Assembly: GCF_039729015.1 (NCBI RefSeq)
Contig: NZ_CP155792.1
Coordinates: 2,194,001 to 2,258,000 of the forward strand
DNA from: Blastococcus sp. HT6-30
GTDB taxonomy: Bacteria; Actinomycetota; Actinomycetes; Mycobacteriales; Geodermatophilaceae
DNA: 64,000 bases
Direction of reading: 5' to 3'
A model generated the notes under the pieces. That model was not told the origin of the DNA, ran no database searches, and saw nothing but the letters and a program-made list of their open reading frames with translations. The position numbers were made by a program, and so were the translations under genes. Positions 42,070-53,122 of this stretch are shown here, piece by piece (within the stretch, counting starts at the first letter, position 1; every line of letters starts with the position of its first letter).

Positions 42070-42923
42070 GCGGGCGTCCTCTCCCGGTCGTTCGTGGGGG
42101 TGGTGGTGCTGGACGGTGCGGCGGTGCGCTCCCGGGCGGGCCGGGACGCTCCCTGCTCACCGAGTACAGGGCGCGCGGGGACCGATCTGTTCCCTGCGCG
42201 GATGTGCTCCCGGCCGCTGCCGGGACGGGTCCCGGGCACCAGCGGCCCCGGGATGTGGGTGGTGCAGATCCCGTCGCCGTGGGCGATGGTGGCCAGCCGC
42301 TGCACGTGGGTGCCGACGAGCCGGCCGATGACCGCCGTCTCGGCCTCGCACAGCTGGGGGAACTCCGCCGCGACGTGCGCCACCGGGCAGTGGTGCTGGC
42401 AGAGCTGCCCGCCGCCGGAGAGCGCCGAAGCGGTGGCAGCGTAGCCCTCGGCGGTGAGCGCGGCGGCGAGCGCCTGCGCCCGGTCCACCGGCTGTCCCGG
42501 ACGCGCCCGGACCGCCTTCTCCACGGCGGTGGACGCGCGACGCTCGAGACCGGCCAGCTGCTTCTCGGCGACGGCCCGGACGGCGTCGGGGCCGCCCGCC
42601 TCGGCGACGAACCGGAGTGCGGTCAGCGCCAGGTCGTCGTAGGCGTGCGGGAAGGCGGAGCGGCCGGCGTCGGTGAGGTGGAAGCGGCGGGCCGGACGGC
42701 CGCGACCGCGGTGGGCCTCTCGCGACTGCCGTTCCTCGACCCGCCCGGTGGCGACCAGGGCGTCGAGGTGCCGGCGGACGGCGGCCGGGGAGATGCCCAG
42801 CCGGCCGGCGAGCTCGGTGGCGGTCTGCGGGCCGTGCTCGAGGAGCAGGGCGGAGACGCGGTCGCGCGTGCGGCCGTCGTCGGCAGACGCCGACGGCCGG
42901 GGGTGCGCCGCGAGGGATTCCAC
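42066..42923 (-). CDS. sufR: SufR-type Fe-S-sensing transcriptional repressor
   Basis: 285 aa. Winged helix at about 17-75 ([20 protein letters not shown] and then a wing with [13 protein letters not shown]). Cluster cysteines in the C-terminal half: [29 protein letters not shown] and [12 protein letters not shown], the arrangement of [4Fe-4S] SufR proteins. It should repress the operon when clusters are plentiful. I choose GTG 42921-42923 because it sits at the end of a likely operator; GTG 42966-42968 would add 15 residues, including one Cys. The C-terminal 40 residues are Arg/Ser/Thr-rich. Counterpart Rv1460. Confidence 0.92.
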   Translation of the reverse strand: MESLAAHPRPSASADDGRTRDRVSALLLEHGPQTATELAGRLGISPAAVRRHLDALVATGRVEERQSREAHRGRGRPARRFHLTDAGRSAFPHAYDDLALTALRFVAEAGGPDAVRAVAEKQLAGLERRASTAVEKAVRARPGQPVDRAQALAAALTAEGYAATASALSGGGQLCQHHCPVAHVAAEFPQLCEAETAVIGRLVGTHVQRLATIAHGDGICTTHIPGPLVPGTRPGSGREHIRAGNRSVPARPVLGEQGASRPARERTAAPSSTTTPTNDRERTPA

Positions 42924-42934
42924 AACACGAGTGT
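42920..42934 (-). promoter_or_regulatory. Candidate SufR operator
   Basis: On the minus strand the bases read ACACT-CGTGT-TGTGG. This matches at nine of ten fixed positions the ACACT-N5-TGTGA motif reported, from memory, for M. tuberculosis SufR. It overlaps the sufR start codon, so binding would block the whole suf operon. Confidence 0.45.
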
Positions 42935-43083
42935 GTCCTATTTCCAGAGCCCTGCAAGCAAGGTCCACCTAAGAAACCGCCGCTCGGGGGGCCGTTCGTG
43001 AGCAGCCTCACGCCCCCGCGACGGCCCCGGTGCAGGGCCCGCGGCGAGCTCGCGAGGCGCGGGGGGCAGCGGGGCCGGTCAAC

Positions 43084-43089
43084 TAGCAT
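43084..43089 (+). promoter_or_regulatory. -10 element for leaderless ctaA
   Basis: TAGCAT (TANNNT) ends six bases before GTG 43096 with no ribosome site, so the transcript is probably leaderless. Confidence 0.5.
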
Positions 43090-43095
43090 CGGTGC

Positions 43096-44022
43096 GTGCC
43101 GGTACTGCCCGCCTCCTTCTCGCCCACGACGATCACGCGGGTCGCGCTCGCCAACGTCCTGGCCAACGGCGCGATCGTCCTGACCGGTGGCGTCGTCCGC
43201 CTGACCGGCTCCGGGCTCGGCTGCCCCACCTGGCCGCGGTGCACCGACGACAGCTTCGTCACCACGCCGGAGATGGGCATCCACGGCGTGGTCGAGTTCG
43301 GCAACCGCCTGCTGACCTTCGTCCTGTCGGTGCTGGCCGTCGCCCTCGTCGTGGTGGTGCTCCGGTCGGCCCGCCGCGACCTGCGGCCGCTGGCCGTGGC
43401 GGCGTTCCTCGGCATCCCGGCGCAGGGCGTCATCGGCGGCATCACCGTGCTCACCGGGCTGAACCCGTGGACGGTCGCCGCCCACTTCCTCGTGTCCATG
43501 GGGCTGGTGGCCCTCACCACGGTGCTCTGGCTGCGCTCCCGCGAGCCGGGGGCCGGACAGCCGCTGGTCGGGCGTCCGTTCCGGCTGCTCGTGCGCGCCG
43601 TCGCCGCGGCGGCCGCGCTCGTCCTGGTCATGGGCACGGTGGTCACCGGCAGCGGGCCGCACAGCGGCGACCTCGAGGCGGGCCGCACCGGCCTCGACGC
43701 CGAGCTGGTCAGCCACCTGCACGCCGATGCGGTGTTCCTGCTCGTCGGGCTGACCGTCGCGCTGCTCGTGGCCCTGCACGCCACGGACTCCCCCGGCCGG
43801 ATCCGCCGGGCCGCCCGCGACCTGCTGGTCGTCGAGCTGGCACAGGGCGTCGTCGGGTACGTCCAGTACTTCACCGACCTGCCGGTCGTGCTGGTGCTGC
43901 TGCACATGCTCGGCGCCGTGCTGGTCGCCGCGTACGCCGCGCGCCTGGTGTGGTCGGTGCGCGGGCCCGCCTCGGAGGCCCCGCTGACCGCCTCCGTCGA
44001 GCCGGCGGTCGCCGCACGCTGA
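43096..44022 (+). CDS. ctaA: Heme A synthase
   Basis: 308 aa, eight membrane helices. It oxidises heme O to heme A for cytochrome c oxidase. GGVVRLTGSGLGCPTWPRC (about 27-45) with its two cysteines, EFGNRLLTFVL (about 65-75), AAHFLVSMGLV (His), VTGSGPHSGD, LVSHLHADAVFLLVG (His pair) and VLLHMLGAVLVA are the COX15/CtaA heme-ligand and conserved blocks. GTG 43096 is fixed by its leaderless promoter. It is divergent from sufR and converges with the AbiEi/DUF559 gene. ctaB, encoding the preceding enzyme, is 1.1 kb away. Confidence 0.94.
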   Translation: MPVLPASFSPTTITRVALANVLANGAIVLTGGVVRLTGSGLGCPTWPRCTDDSFVTTPEMGIHGVVEFGNRLLTFVLSVLAVALVVVVLRSARRDLRPLAVAAFLGIPAQGVIGGITVLTGLNPWTVAAHFLVSMGLVALTTVLWLRSREPGAGQPLVGRPFRLLVRAVAAAAALVLVMGTVVTGSGPHSGDLEAGRTGLDAELVSHLHADAVFLLVGLTVALLVALHATDSPGRIRRAARDLLVVELAQGVVGYVQYFTDLPVVLVLLHMLGAVLVAAYAARLVWSVRGPASEAPLTASVEPAVAAR

Positions 44023-44077
44023 CCCGACGCCGTCAGCGTGTGCGCCCAGGCCGGATCCGGACGTGAAGAACCCGGCG

Positions 44078-44992
44078 TCAGCGCACACCAGAGAGGAGAA
44101 GGCGTCGCCGGGCGGCATGCACCGACCGGATCTCACGGCGGCACTCCTCGGGCTCGACGGTCAGTCGGCGGTAGCTGAAGCGGAGCGTCTGCCAACCGGC
44201 GGTGGCGAGCAGTGCGTCGCGGCGGATGTCCCGCTCCCGCTGCTCCCTCGACCCGTGCCAGGCGGCGCCGTCCATCTCCACGGCGAGCAGGACGTCGTCG
44301 TAGGCGGCGTCCAGACGGTGGGTCCGGCCGCCGACGGTGACCGACCGCTGCTGGGTGAACCGGGGCATTCCCGGCGTGCGGAGCACCTGGAGGCATCCCC
44401 AGATCTCGAGCTCGCTCTGGCAGCCGTCCGCGAGGAGCCCGACCAGCTCGGCGAGCGCCGCGCGCCCGGGCAGGCACGGCCGCCGCTCGATCTCGCCGGC
44501 CAACTGCCGCGGGAGGCACAGCCGTCGACGCACGGCGGTGATCGCAGCAGCCCGGAGTTCCGACCGGGGCGCTCCGTGCGGCCGCCCCCAGGTGTCCACG
44601 ACCGCGCGTTCGGCGCAGGTGACCGGCAGGCCGCCTACCCGGCGGAGCGGGTCGGTGACCTCGCGGCTGCGGTGGAGCACGACACCGGCCGGCCCCCTGC
44701 CGCTGCGTGCCAGGTCGACGGTCAGGTGCACCGGGCCTCCTGGTGGGAGGAGACCCCAGAGCGCGAGCGCCGTGTGGTGGCTGAGCACCCCCTCGCACGC
44801 CCGTACCGCGGCACGAACACGGACGCGCCAGTCGTCGGCGACGTCGGGGAGCGCGTACACCCCCGGCTGGACGCGGCGCACCCTTCCGGCGACCACCCAC
44901 GCCGTGAGCGTGCTGCGATCGATCCGGTCGGTGAGCTCCGCCCACGTCGCCCAGCCATCGGAACCGAACAGGGTCGAGAGGTCGTACGCCAC
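44078..44992 (-). CDS. AbiEi-like N-terminal domain fused to DUF559 nuclease-like domain
   Basis: 304 aa. The N-terminus (about 8-60, DRIDRSTLTAWVVAGRVRRV then QPGVYALP) is the winged-helix domain annotated as type IV AbiEi antitoxin. The C-terminus has LDAAYDDVLLAVEMDGAAWH (about 228-247) and RDALLATAGWQTLRFSYRRL, the Vsr/DUF559 endonuclease-like core with conserved Glu, Asp and Arg. No AbiEii toxin gene is adjacent. Many copies of such fusions occur in actinobacteria; their role is unproven. GTG 44990-44992 has AAGG upstream; ATG 45038-45040 is the alternative. It interrupts the ctaA-ctaB neighbourhood. Confidence 0.75.
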   Translation of the reverse strand: MAYDLSTLFGSDGWATWAELTDRIDRSTLTAWVVAGRVRRVQPGVYALPDVADDWRVRVRAAVRACEGVLSHHTALALWGLLPPGGPVHLTVDLARSGRGPAGVVLHRSREVTDPLRRVGGLPVTCAERAVVDTWGRPHGAPRSELRAAAITAVRRRLCLPRQLAGEIERRPCLPGRAALAELVGLLADGCQSELEIWGCLQVLRTPGMPRFTQQRSVTVGGRTHRLDAAYDDVLLAVEMDGAAWHGSREQRERDIRRDALLATAGWQTLRFSYRRLTVEPEECRREIRSVHAARRRLLLSGVR

Positions 44993-45136
44993 GATGCGAC
45001 CTTGTCGAACAGGTCGTCCGCGCGGGACGTCCTCCCACATCTGTGGACGGCCGCTCCGAGTGTGTGCAGTCGGGCCGACTCGTGAGTGCGATCACCCGGC
45101 GCGGGCGCACACGCGCAGTCCCGGGTCAGCCGCGGG

Positions 45137-46069
45137 TCAGACGATCGCGTCGACGATGATCGCGACCGACAGCAAGGACAGGTACGAGATCGAGACGTGG
45201 AACAGCTGCATCGACTTCGTGTCGACGTCCCGCCTGATGCGGCCGAGCAGCCGGTGGGCCTCCACGATGAACCAGGCGCCGAGCAGGACGGCGGGGACGG
45301 TGTACCCCAGCCCGATGCCGTAGTCGGCCGCGACCGGCCACAGCAGCAGCGAGACGGCGACGGTCACCCAGCTCCAGGCGACGGTCTGCCGGCCGACGGA
45401 CAGCGGCGTGGTCACCACCGGCAGCATCGGGACGTCGGCCCGCGCGTAGTCGTCCTTGAACCGCATGGCCAGCGCCCAGAAGTGCGGCATCTGCCAGGCG
45501 AAGACGATCCCGAACACCACCACCGCCGGCCAGTCCAGCGATCCGGTGACCGCCGCCCATCCGATGAGCACCGGCGCGGCCCCGGGCACGCCGCCCCACT
45601 CGGTGCTGCGGCGGGTGTGCCGCTTGAACACCATGGTGTAGAGCACGGCGTAGTAGAAGATCGCGGCCGCGGCGAGAGCGGCGGCCAGCGCCGTCGTCGT
45701 CAGGGCCAGCAGGACGATCGACGCCACCGTCAGCACGGAGCCGAACACCAGCGCCGCCCGCGGGGTGACCGCCCCCGTGACCAACGGCCGCTTCTGGGTG
45801 CGCTGCATCAACCGGTCGATGTCCCGGTCGAAGTAGCAGTTGAAGACGTTGGCCGCACCCGCGGCGAAGGTGCCGCCCACGAGGGTGCACAGCAGCAGCG
45901 TCCACGACGGCCAGCCGCTCGCCGCCAGCATCATCGCCGGCACGGTCGTGACCAGCAGCAGCTCGATGATGCGCGGCTTGGTGAGGCCGACGTAGGCGCC
46001 CACCCGGGCACGCATCCGGGTGGGGAGAGGAGCAGCGGAGGCGGCGGGGCGCTCGGACAGCGCCGTCAC
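45137..46069 (-). CDS. ctaB: Protoheme IX farnesyltransferase (heme O synthase)
   Basis: 310 aa UbiA-family membrane enzyme that adds a farnesyl group to heme B. The prenyl-diphosphate site is NVFNCYFDRDIDRLMQRTQK (about 75-94, DxxxD). The second loop is ALAMRFKDDYARADVPMLPV (about 196-215). Nine membrane helices are apparent. GTG 46067-46069 has GAGG eight bases upstream; upstream in-frame sequence is Arg-rich and unlikely coding. It is divergent from tkt, as ctaB is near tkt in M. tuberculosis (Rv1451, Rv1449c). Confidence 0.95.
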   Translation of the reverse strand: MTALSERPAASAAPLPTRMRARVGAYVGLTKPRIIELLLVTTVPAMMLAASGWPSWTLLLCTLVGGTFAAGAANVFNCYFDRDIDRLMQRTQKRPLVTGAVTPRAALVFGSVLTVASIVLLALTTTALAAALAAAAIFYYAVLYTMVFKRHTRRSTEWGGVPGAAPVLIGWAAVTGSLDWPAVVVFGIVFAWQMPHFWALAMRFKDDYARADVPMLPVVTTPLSVGRQTVAWSWVTVAVSLLLWPVAADYGIGLGYTVPAVLLGAWFIVEAHRLLGRIRRDVDTKSMQLFHVSISYLSLLSVAIIVDAIV

Positions 46070-46199
46070 CGGGTGCCCTCGTGCGCGGTCGCGCGCGGGC
46101 AGCAGGGCACCACGGGATCCCTTCGAACCGGGGGGCGGAACGTCCCCACTGTAGCCCCGGGCGGTTCGCCGGCAGCCGCACGGCATGACCTGCGATAGC

Positions 46200-46205
46200 T
46201 AGGCT
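46200..46205 (+). promoter_or_regulatory. Possible -10 element upstream of tkt
   Basis: TAGGCT fits TANNNT; it would give a leader of about 135 nt before tkt. No -35 box is clear. The region 46070-46346 otherwise shows nothing recognisable. Confidence 0.25.
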
Positions 46206-46346
46206 TGATCACGTTGCTGCCGGCGGTGGAACGGGTAGGGGCGACCCGACGACGTCGTCACGCCCCCCGGCTCCCGACCCGCCCCCGGGCGCCCGGCCGC
46301 TCGCCCGGGCACGACGCCAGGCCTACCTCGAGGGAGAACCGACCGA

Positions 46347-48560
<2,214 letters not shown>

Positions 48561-48591
48561 ACGTTCGCCGACACACACGAAAGGCACTCTC

Positions 48592-49698
48592 ATGCCACAG
48601 AACCAGAACCTGGCCGAGCTGTCGGCCGCGGGGGTCGCCGTCTGGCTGGACGACCTCTCGCGCGACCGCATCCGCAGCGGGAACCTCCAGTCGCTGGTCG
48701 ACGAGTACTCCGTCGTGGGCGTCACCACCAACCCGAGCATCTTCGCCGCGGCGGTCAGCGGGTCGGACTCCTACGACGACCAGCTGCACGCCCTCGCCGT
48801 CCGCAAGGTGAGCGTGGAGGAGTCGCTGCGGACCATCACCGCCGCCGACGTCCGCGATGCCTGCGACCTGCTGCGGCCGGTGGCCGAGCGGCAGCCCGGT
48901 GACGGGCGGGTCTCCCTGGAGGTGGCACCCGGTCTGGCCCACGACACCGACGCCACCGCCGCGGAGGCGGCGCACCTGTGGTGGCTGGTGGACCGGCCGA
49001 ACCTGTTCATCAAGATCCCGGCCACCGAGGCCAGCCTGCCGGCCATCACGACATCCATCGCCCGCGGCATCAGCGTCAACGTCACGCTGATCTTCAGCCC
49101 CGACCGGTACCGGGCGGTCATGGACGCCTACCTGGCGGGCCTGGAGCAGCGGCTGGCCGACGACCCGGCGGCCGACCTGTCGGGCCTGGAGTCGGTGGCG
49201 TCGTTCTTCGTGTCCCGCGTCGACAGCGAGATCGACCAGCGCCTCGATGCCGCCGGCGCCGACGCCTCGCTCAAGGGCAAGGCCGGCGTGGCCAACGCCC
49301 AGCTGGCGTACCAGGCGTACGAGGAGGTCTTCTCGTCCGACCGCTGGCGGGCGCTGGAGGCGAAGGGCGCCCGGCCGCAGCGCCCGCTGTGGGCGTCGAC
49401 GGGGGTCAAGAACCCCGACTACTCCGACACGCTGTACATCAGCGAGCTGATCGCGCCCGGCACGGTCAACACCATGCCGGAGAAGACGCTCATGGCCTAC
49501 GCCGACCACGGGGTTCCCGGCACCCCGGTGCAGAAGTCGTACGACGACGCCGCCGCGGTCATGCAGTCGGTCCGCGACGCCGGCGTGGACGTCGACGACG
49601 TCTTCCGCGTCCTCGAGGAGGAGGCCGTGCAAAAGTTCGTCGACTCCTGGGACGAGCTCACCGACTCGGTCCGCGAGCAACTCGAGGACAAGGCGTGA
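48592..49698 (+). CDS. tal: Transaldolase
   Basis: 368 aa, the length of actinobacterial class transaldolases. The Schiff-base Lys is in [18 protein letters not shown] (about 135-152). [15 protein letters not shown] (about 42-56), [13 protein letters not shown] and [16 protein letters not shown] complete the barrel signatures. It moves a dihydroxyacetone unit between sugar phosphates. ATG 48592 has AAAGG seven bases upstream; an earlier in-frame ATG at 48550 overlaps tkt and lacks one. 31 bp after tkt. Confidence 0.96.
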   Translation: MPQNQNLAELSAAGVAVWLDDLSRDRIRSGNLQSLVDEYSVVGVTTNPSIFAAAVSGSDSYDDQLHALAVRKVSVEESLRTITAADVRDACDLLRPVAERQPGDGRVSLEVAPGLAHDTDATAAEAAHLWWLVDRPNLFIKIPATEASLPAITTSIARGISVNVTLIFSPDRYRAVMDAYLAGLEQRLADDPAADLSGLESVASFFVSRVDSEIDQRLDAAGADASLKGKAGVANAQLAYQAYEEVFSSDRWRALEAKGARPQRPLWASTGVKNPDYSDTLYISELIAPGTVNTMPEKTLMAYADHGVPGTPVQKSYDDAAAVMQSVRDAGVDVDDVFRVLEEEAVQKFVDSWDELTDSVREQLEDKA

Positions 49699-49771
49699 AC
49701 GAGCCCGCGGGTGCACGGAGGGACGCAGCAGCCCGGCTGACGCGCCCGACGAACGCCGGCGTGGAGGGCAC

Positions 49772-51373
49772 GTGAGCCTCGGGGTCAGCAGCAGGGGGCT
49801 GGAGGTCCCCGAGGCGGTACGGGCCCAGCTCCTGGAGGACGACGTCGCCGCGCGGCTGGTCCGCAAGGACGCGACCCTGTGGGGTCCCGACGCCGAGAGC
49901 GAGGCTGCCGTCCGGCTGGGCTGGCTGGACCTGCCGGCCACCTCGCGGTCGCTGGTCACCCAGCTGGCCGATCTCCGCGCCCAGCTGGTCGCCGAGGGCC
50001 TGGACCGGGTCGTGCTGTGCGGCATGGGCGGCTCGTCCCTGGCCCCGGAGGTGATCTGCCGTACCGCGGCGGTGCCCCTGGTGGTGCTCGACACCACCGA
50101 TCCCGGGCAGCTCATGGCGGCCATGACCGACCTGGAGCGCACCGTCGTGGTGGTCAGCTCCAAGTCCGGCGGCACGGTCGAGACCGAGAGCCAGCGCCGT
50201 GCCTTCATCGCCGCGTTCGCCCGGGCGGGTCTCGACGAGAGGCAGATCGGCGCGCGGTTCGTCGTCGTCACCGATCCCGGGTCGCCGCTGGCCGACACGG
50301 CCGCGGCCATGGGCGCCCGCGCGGTGTTCCTGGCAGACCCGACCGTCGGGGGCCGGTACAGCGCCCTCTCCGCGTTCGGGCTGGTGCCCTCGGCGCTGGC
50401 CGGGGCCGACGTGGCCGCGCTGGTCGACGACGCCGAGGCGCTGGCCGAGCGGCTCGCCGACCCGGGCAACGCCGCCATGGAGCTCGGCATCGCCTTGGGC
50501 GCAGGCTTCCGCACCGGTCGCGACAAGCTCGCCCTCGCCGACGCCGCCGGAACGCCGATCCAGGGCTTCGGCGACTGGGCCGAGCAGCTGATCGCCGAGT
50601 CCACCGGCAAGGAGGGCCGCGGCATCCTGCCGGTGGTGCTGGAGTCGCCGGAGGCGCCCGGGGCCTCCGCTCCCGACGTGCTGCTCGCGCTGGTCGGTGC
50701 CGAGGCACCGGCGCAGCCGCCGTCCATCTGCGTGTCCGGCCCGCTGGGTGCCCAGTTCCTCGGGTGGGAGTACGCCACCGCCGTCGCCGGGCGGGTGCTG
50801 GGGATCAACCCCTTCGACCAGCCCAACGTGACCGAGAGCAAGGAGAACACCTCGGCGCTCCTCGCCGCCGGCCTGCCCGACGAGCAGCCGGCGGCGACGA
50901 TCGGCGCGGTGGAGATCCGCGGCACCGCGCCGGTGCTCGAGGGGGTGGACCTCTCCGCGCACGACGGGCTCTCGCTGGCCCTCGACGCGCTGCTGGCGTC
51001 CATCCCGCCCCGCGGCTACCTGGCCGTCATGGCATACCTCGACCGGCTCCGCGACGCCCGCGCGGCCGACGTGCGGGCCGCGCTCGCCCGGCGGACCGAG
51101 CACGCGGTGACCTTCGGATGGGGGCCGCGCTTCCTCCACTCCACCGGCCAGTACCACAAGGGCGGACCTCAGGTCGGCGCCTTCCTGCAGCTCACCGGGG
51201 CGGTCGACGAGGACGTCCCGGTGCCCGACCGGACGTACAGCTTCGGCACGCTCCAGGCCGCGCAGGCGGCGGGCGACCGCAAGGCGCTCGCCGACCGGGG
51301 TCGGCCACTGCTCCACCTGCACCTCACCGACCGGGCGGCGGGCATCGGCCAGCTGCTCACCGCACTGGGCTGA
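49772..51373 (+). CDS. pgi: Glucose-6-phosphate isomerase
   Basis: 533 aa. SIS-fold sugar isomerase interconverting glucose- and fructose-6-phosphate. Phosphate site VVVSSKSGGTVETESQRRAF (about 127-146), GMGGSSLAPEV (about 84-94) and the Lys block FNPFDQPNVTESKENT-like (INPFDQPNVTESK). HSTGQYHKGGPQVGAF near residue 451 matches the form found beside, or fused to, transaldolase in actinobacteria. GTG 49772 has GGAGGG three bases upstream. Its insertion between tal and zwf links glycolysis and the pentose phosphate cycle in one operon. Confidence 0.93.
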   Translation: MSLGVSSRGLEVPEAVRAQLLEDDVAARLVRKDATLWGPDAESEAAVRLGWLDLPATSRSLVTQLADLRAQLVAEGLDRVVLCGMGGSSLAPEVICRTAAVPLVVLDTTDPGQLMAAMTDLERTVVVVSSKSGGTVETESQRRAFIAAFARAGLDERQIGARFVVVTDPGSPLADTAAAMGARAVFLADPTVGGRYSALSAFGLVPSALAGADVAALVDDAEALAERLADPGNAAMELGIALGAGFRTGRDKLALADAAGTPIQGFGDWAEQLIAESTGKEGRGILPVVLESPEAPGASAPDVLLALVGAEAPAQPPSICVSGPLGAQFLGWEYATAVAGRVLGINPFDQPNVTESKENTSALLAAGLPDEQPAATIGAVEIRGTAPVLEGVDLSAHDGLSLALDALLASIPPRGYLAVMAYLDRLRDARAADVRAALARRTEHAVTFGWGPRFLHSTGQYHKGGPQVGAFLQLTGAVDEDVPVPDRTYSFGTLQAAQAAGDRKALADRGRPLLHLHLTDRAAGIGQLLTALG

Positions 51374-51483
51374 CCGCCGGCGCACTGCGCCGTCGGGAAA
51401 CCCCCTTCCCATCCGCGCCTGCCCCACCCCGCCGTCCGACCCCGCGCCGGGACGGCGGGTCACTCCGACCACGAGGACGGACG

Positions 51484-53001
51484 ATGACTTCCAACCCGCT
51501 GCGCGATCCGCGGGACCGGCGGCTGCCCCGGGTGCCCGAGCCCTGCGCACTGGTGGTCTTCGGCATCACCGGGGACCTGGCGCGCAAGAAGCTCCTGCCG
51601 GCCGTCTACGACCTGGCCAACCGCGGGCTGCTGCCCACCAACTTCGCGCTGCTGGGCTTCGCCCGCCGCGACTGGGGCGACACCGAGTTCGCCGAGCTGG
51701 CGCGCGACGCCGCCCGTCAGAACGCCCGCACCCCGTGGCGGGAGGAGGTCTGGGAGCGGCTGGCCGGCAGTGTCCACTTCGTCCAGGGCTCCTTCGACGA
51801 CGACAACGCCTTCGACCAGCTCGCCGCCGCGCTCTCCGAGCTGGAGGGCAGCCACGGCATCGGCGGCAACGCCGCGTTCTACCTCTCCATCCCGCCGGCG
51901 ATGTTCCCGACGGTGCTCAAGCAGATGCAGCGGACCGGCATGGCGGAGAACACCCCCGGCCGCTGGCGCCGGGTGGTGGTGGAGAAGCCCTTCGGCACCG
52001 ACCTGGCGTCCAGCCGGGAGCTCAACGAGCTGGTCGACTCGGTGTTCAGCGCCGAGGACGTCTTCCGCATCGACCACTACCTGGGCAAGGAGACCGTCCA
52101 GAACCTGATGGCGCTGCGGTTCGCCAACGAGCTGTTCGAGCCGGTCTGGAACGGCCACCACGTCGACTCCGTCCAGATCACCATGGCCGAGGACGTCGGC
52201 ATCGGCGGCCGAGCGGGCTTCTACGAGGAGACCGGAGCGGCCCGTGACGTCCTGCAGAACCACCTGCTGCAGCTGCTGGCGCTCACCGCCATGGAGGAGC
52301 CGGTCGAGTTCTCCGCCGATGAGATCCGCACCGAGAAGCTCAAGGTGCTGCGGGCGATCTCGCTGCCCGAGGACCTGAGCTCCTTCGCCATCCGCGGCCA
52401 GTACCAGCAGGGCTGGCTGGCCGGGCAGCGCGCCCACGGCTACCGGCAGGAGGAGGGCGTCGATCCGCAGTCGACCACCGAGACCTACGCCGCCGTCCGC
52501 CTGGGCGTCGAGACCCGTCGCTGGGCCGGGGTGCCGTTCTACCTGCGCACCGGCAAGCGGCTCCCCCGCCGGGTCACCGAGATCGCGCTGGTGTTCAAGC
52601 GTGCGCCGCACCTGCCCTTCGCCGACACCGACACCGAGGAACTGGGCAACAACCAGCTGGTGGTGCGCGTGCAACCGGACGAAGGGGTCACCCTCAAGTT
52701 CGGGTCGAAGGTGCCGGGCAGCGTCATGGAGGTCCGGGACGTCGCCATGGACTTCCTCTACGGCGAGCAGTTCACCGAGACCAGCCCCGAGGCCTACGAG
52801 CGCCTGCTGCTCGACGTCCTGCTGGGCGACGCCACGCTCTTCCCCCGCAACGCCGAGGTCGAGGCCTCCTGGGCGGTCATCGATCCGCTGGAGGAGTTCT
52901 GGCAGGGCACCGAGCCACACCCCTACCGCGCCGGCGAGTGGGGCCCCCGGGCCGCTGACGACATGCTCGCGGCCGAAGGCCGTCGCTGGCGGCGACCGTG
53001 A
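51484..53001 (+). CDS. zwf: Glucose-6-phosphate 1-dehydrogenase
   Basis: 505 aa. It oxidises glucose-6-phosphate to the lactone, making NADPH. Cofactor loop LVVFGITGDLARKKLLPAVY (about 23-42) and substrate block RIDHYLGKETVQNLMALRFA (about 196-215) with the conserved Lys. VEKPFGTDLASS and RTGKRLPRR are also standard. ATG 51484 has GAGGACGG upstream; 110 bp after pgi. OpcA, encoded downstream, is needed for assembly or activity of this enzyme in actinobacteria. Confidence 0.97.
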   Translation: MTSNPLRDPRDRRLPRVPEPCALVVFGITGDLARKKLLPAVYDLANRGLLPTNFALLGFARRDWGDTEFAELARDAARQNARTPWREEVWERLAGSVHFVQGSFDDDNAFDQLAAALSELEGSHGIGGNAAFYLSIPPAMFPTVLKQMQRTGMAENTPGRWRRVVVEKPFGTDLASSRELNELVDSVFSAEDVFRIDHYLGKETVQNLMALRFANELFEPVWNGHHVDSVQITMAEDVGIGGRAGFYEETGAARDVLQNHLLQLLALTAMEEPVEFSADEIRTEKLKVLRAISLPEDLSSFAIRGQYQQGWLAGQRAHGYRQEEGVDPQSTTETYAAVRLGVETRRWAGVPFYLRTGKRLPRRVTEIALVFKRAPHLPFADTDTEELGNNQLVVRVQPDEGVTLKFGSKVPGSVMEVRDVAMDFLYGEQFTETSPEAYERLLLDVLLGDATLFPRNAEVEASWAVIDPLEEFWQGTEPHPYRAGEWGPRAADDMLAAEGRRWRRP

Positions 53002-53041
53002 GGCCCGCACCCCGCGCTCCAGTCGATCGGAGGAGGCACTG

Positions 53042-53122
53042 ATGACCGAGCGTGCGAGGTCATCCAGGAGCAGGGCACCCATGGGGACGGTGCCGACGAG
53101 CGCCAGCGAGGAGGCACCGTGA
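53042..53122 (+). CDS. Candidate 26-residue small protein coupled to opcA
   Basis: ATG 53042 has GGAGGAGG seven bases upstream, and the frame runs 26 codons to a TGA that overlaps the opcA GTG (GTGA). The peptide starts basic (MTERARSSRSR) and ends acidic (SEEAP). It could be a real small protein, a translational coupling device for opcA, or chance. Confidence 0.35.
   Translation: MTERARSSRSRAPMGTVPTSASEEAP

Noticed and set aside
44037..44088. GTGTGCGC/GCGCACAC pair between ctaA and the DUF559 gene as a terminator
   Set aside because: The 8-bp arms are more than 30 bases apart and cross with another pairing (gacgcc/ggcgtc), so no single stable hairpin is favoured.
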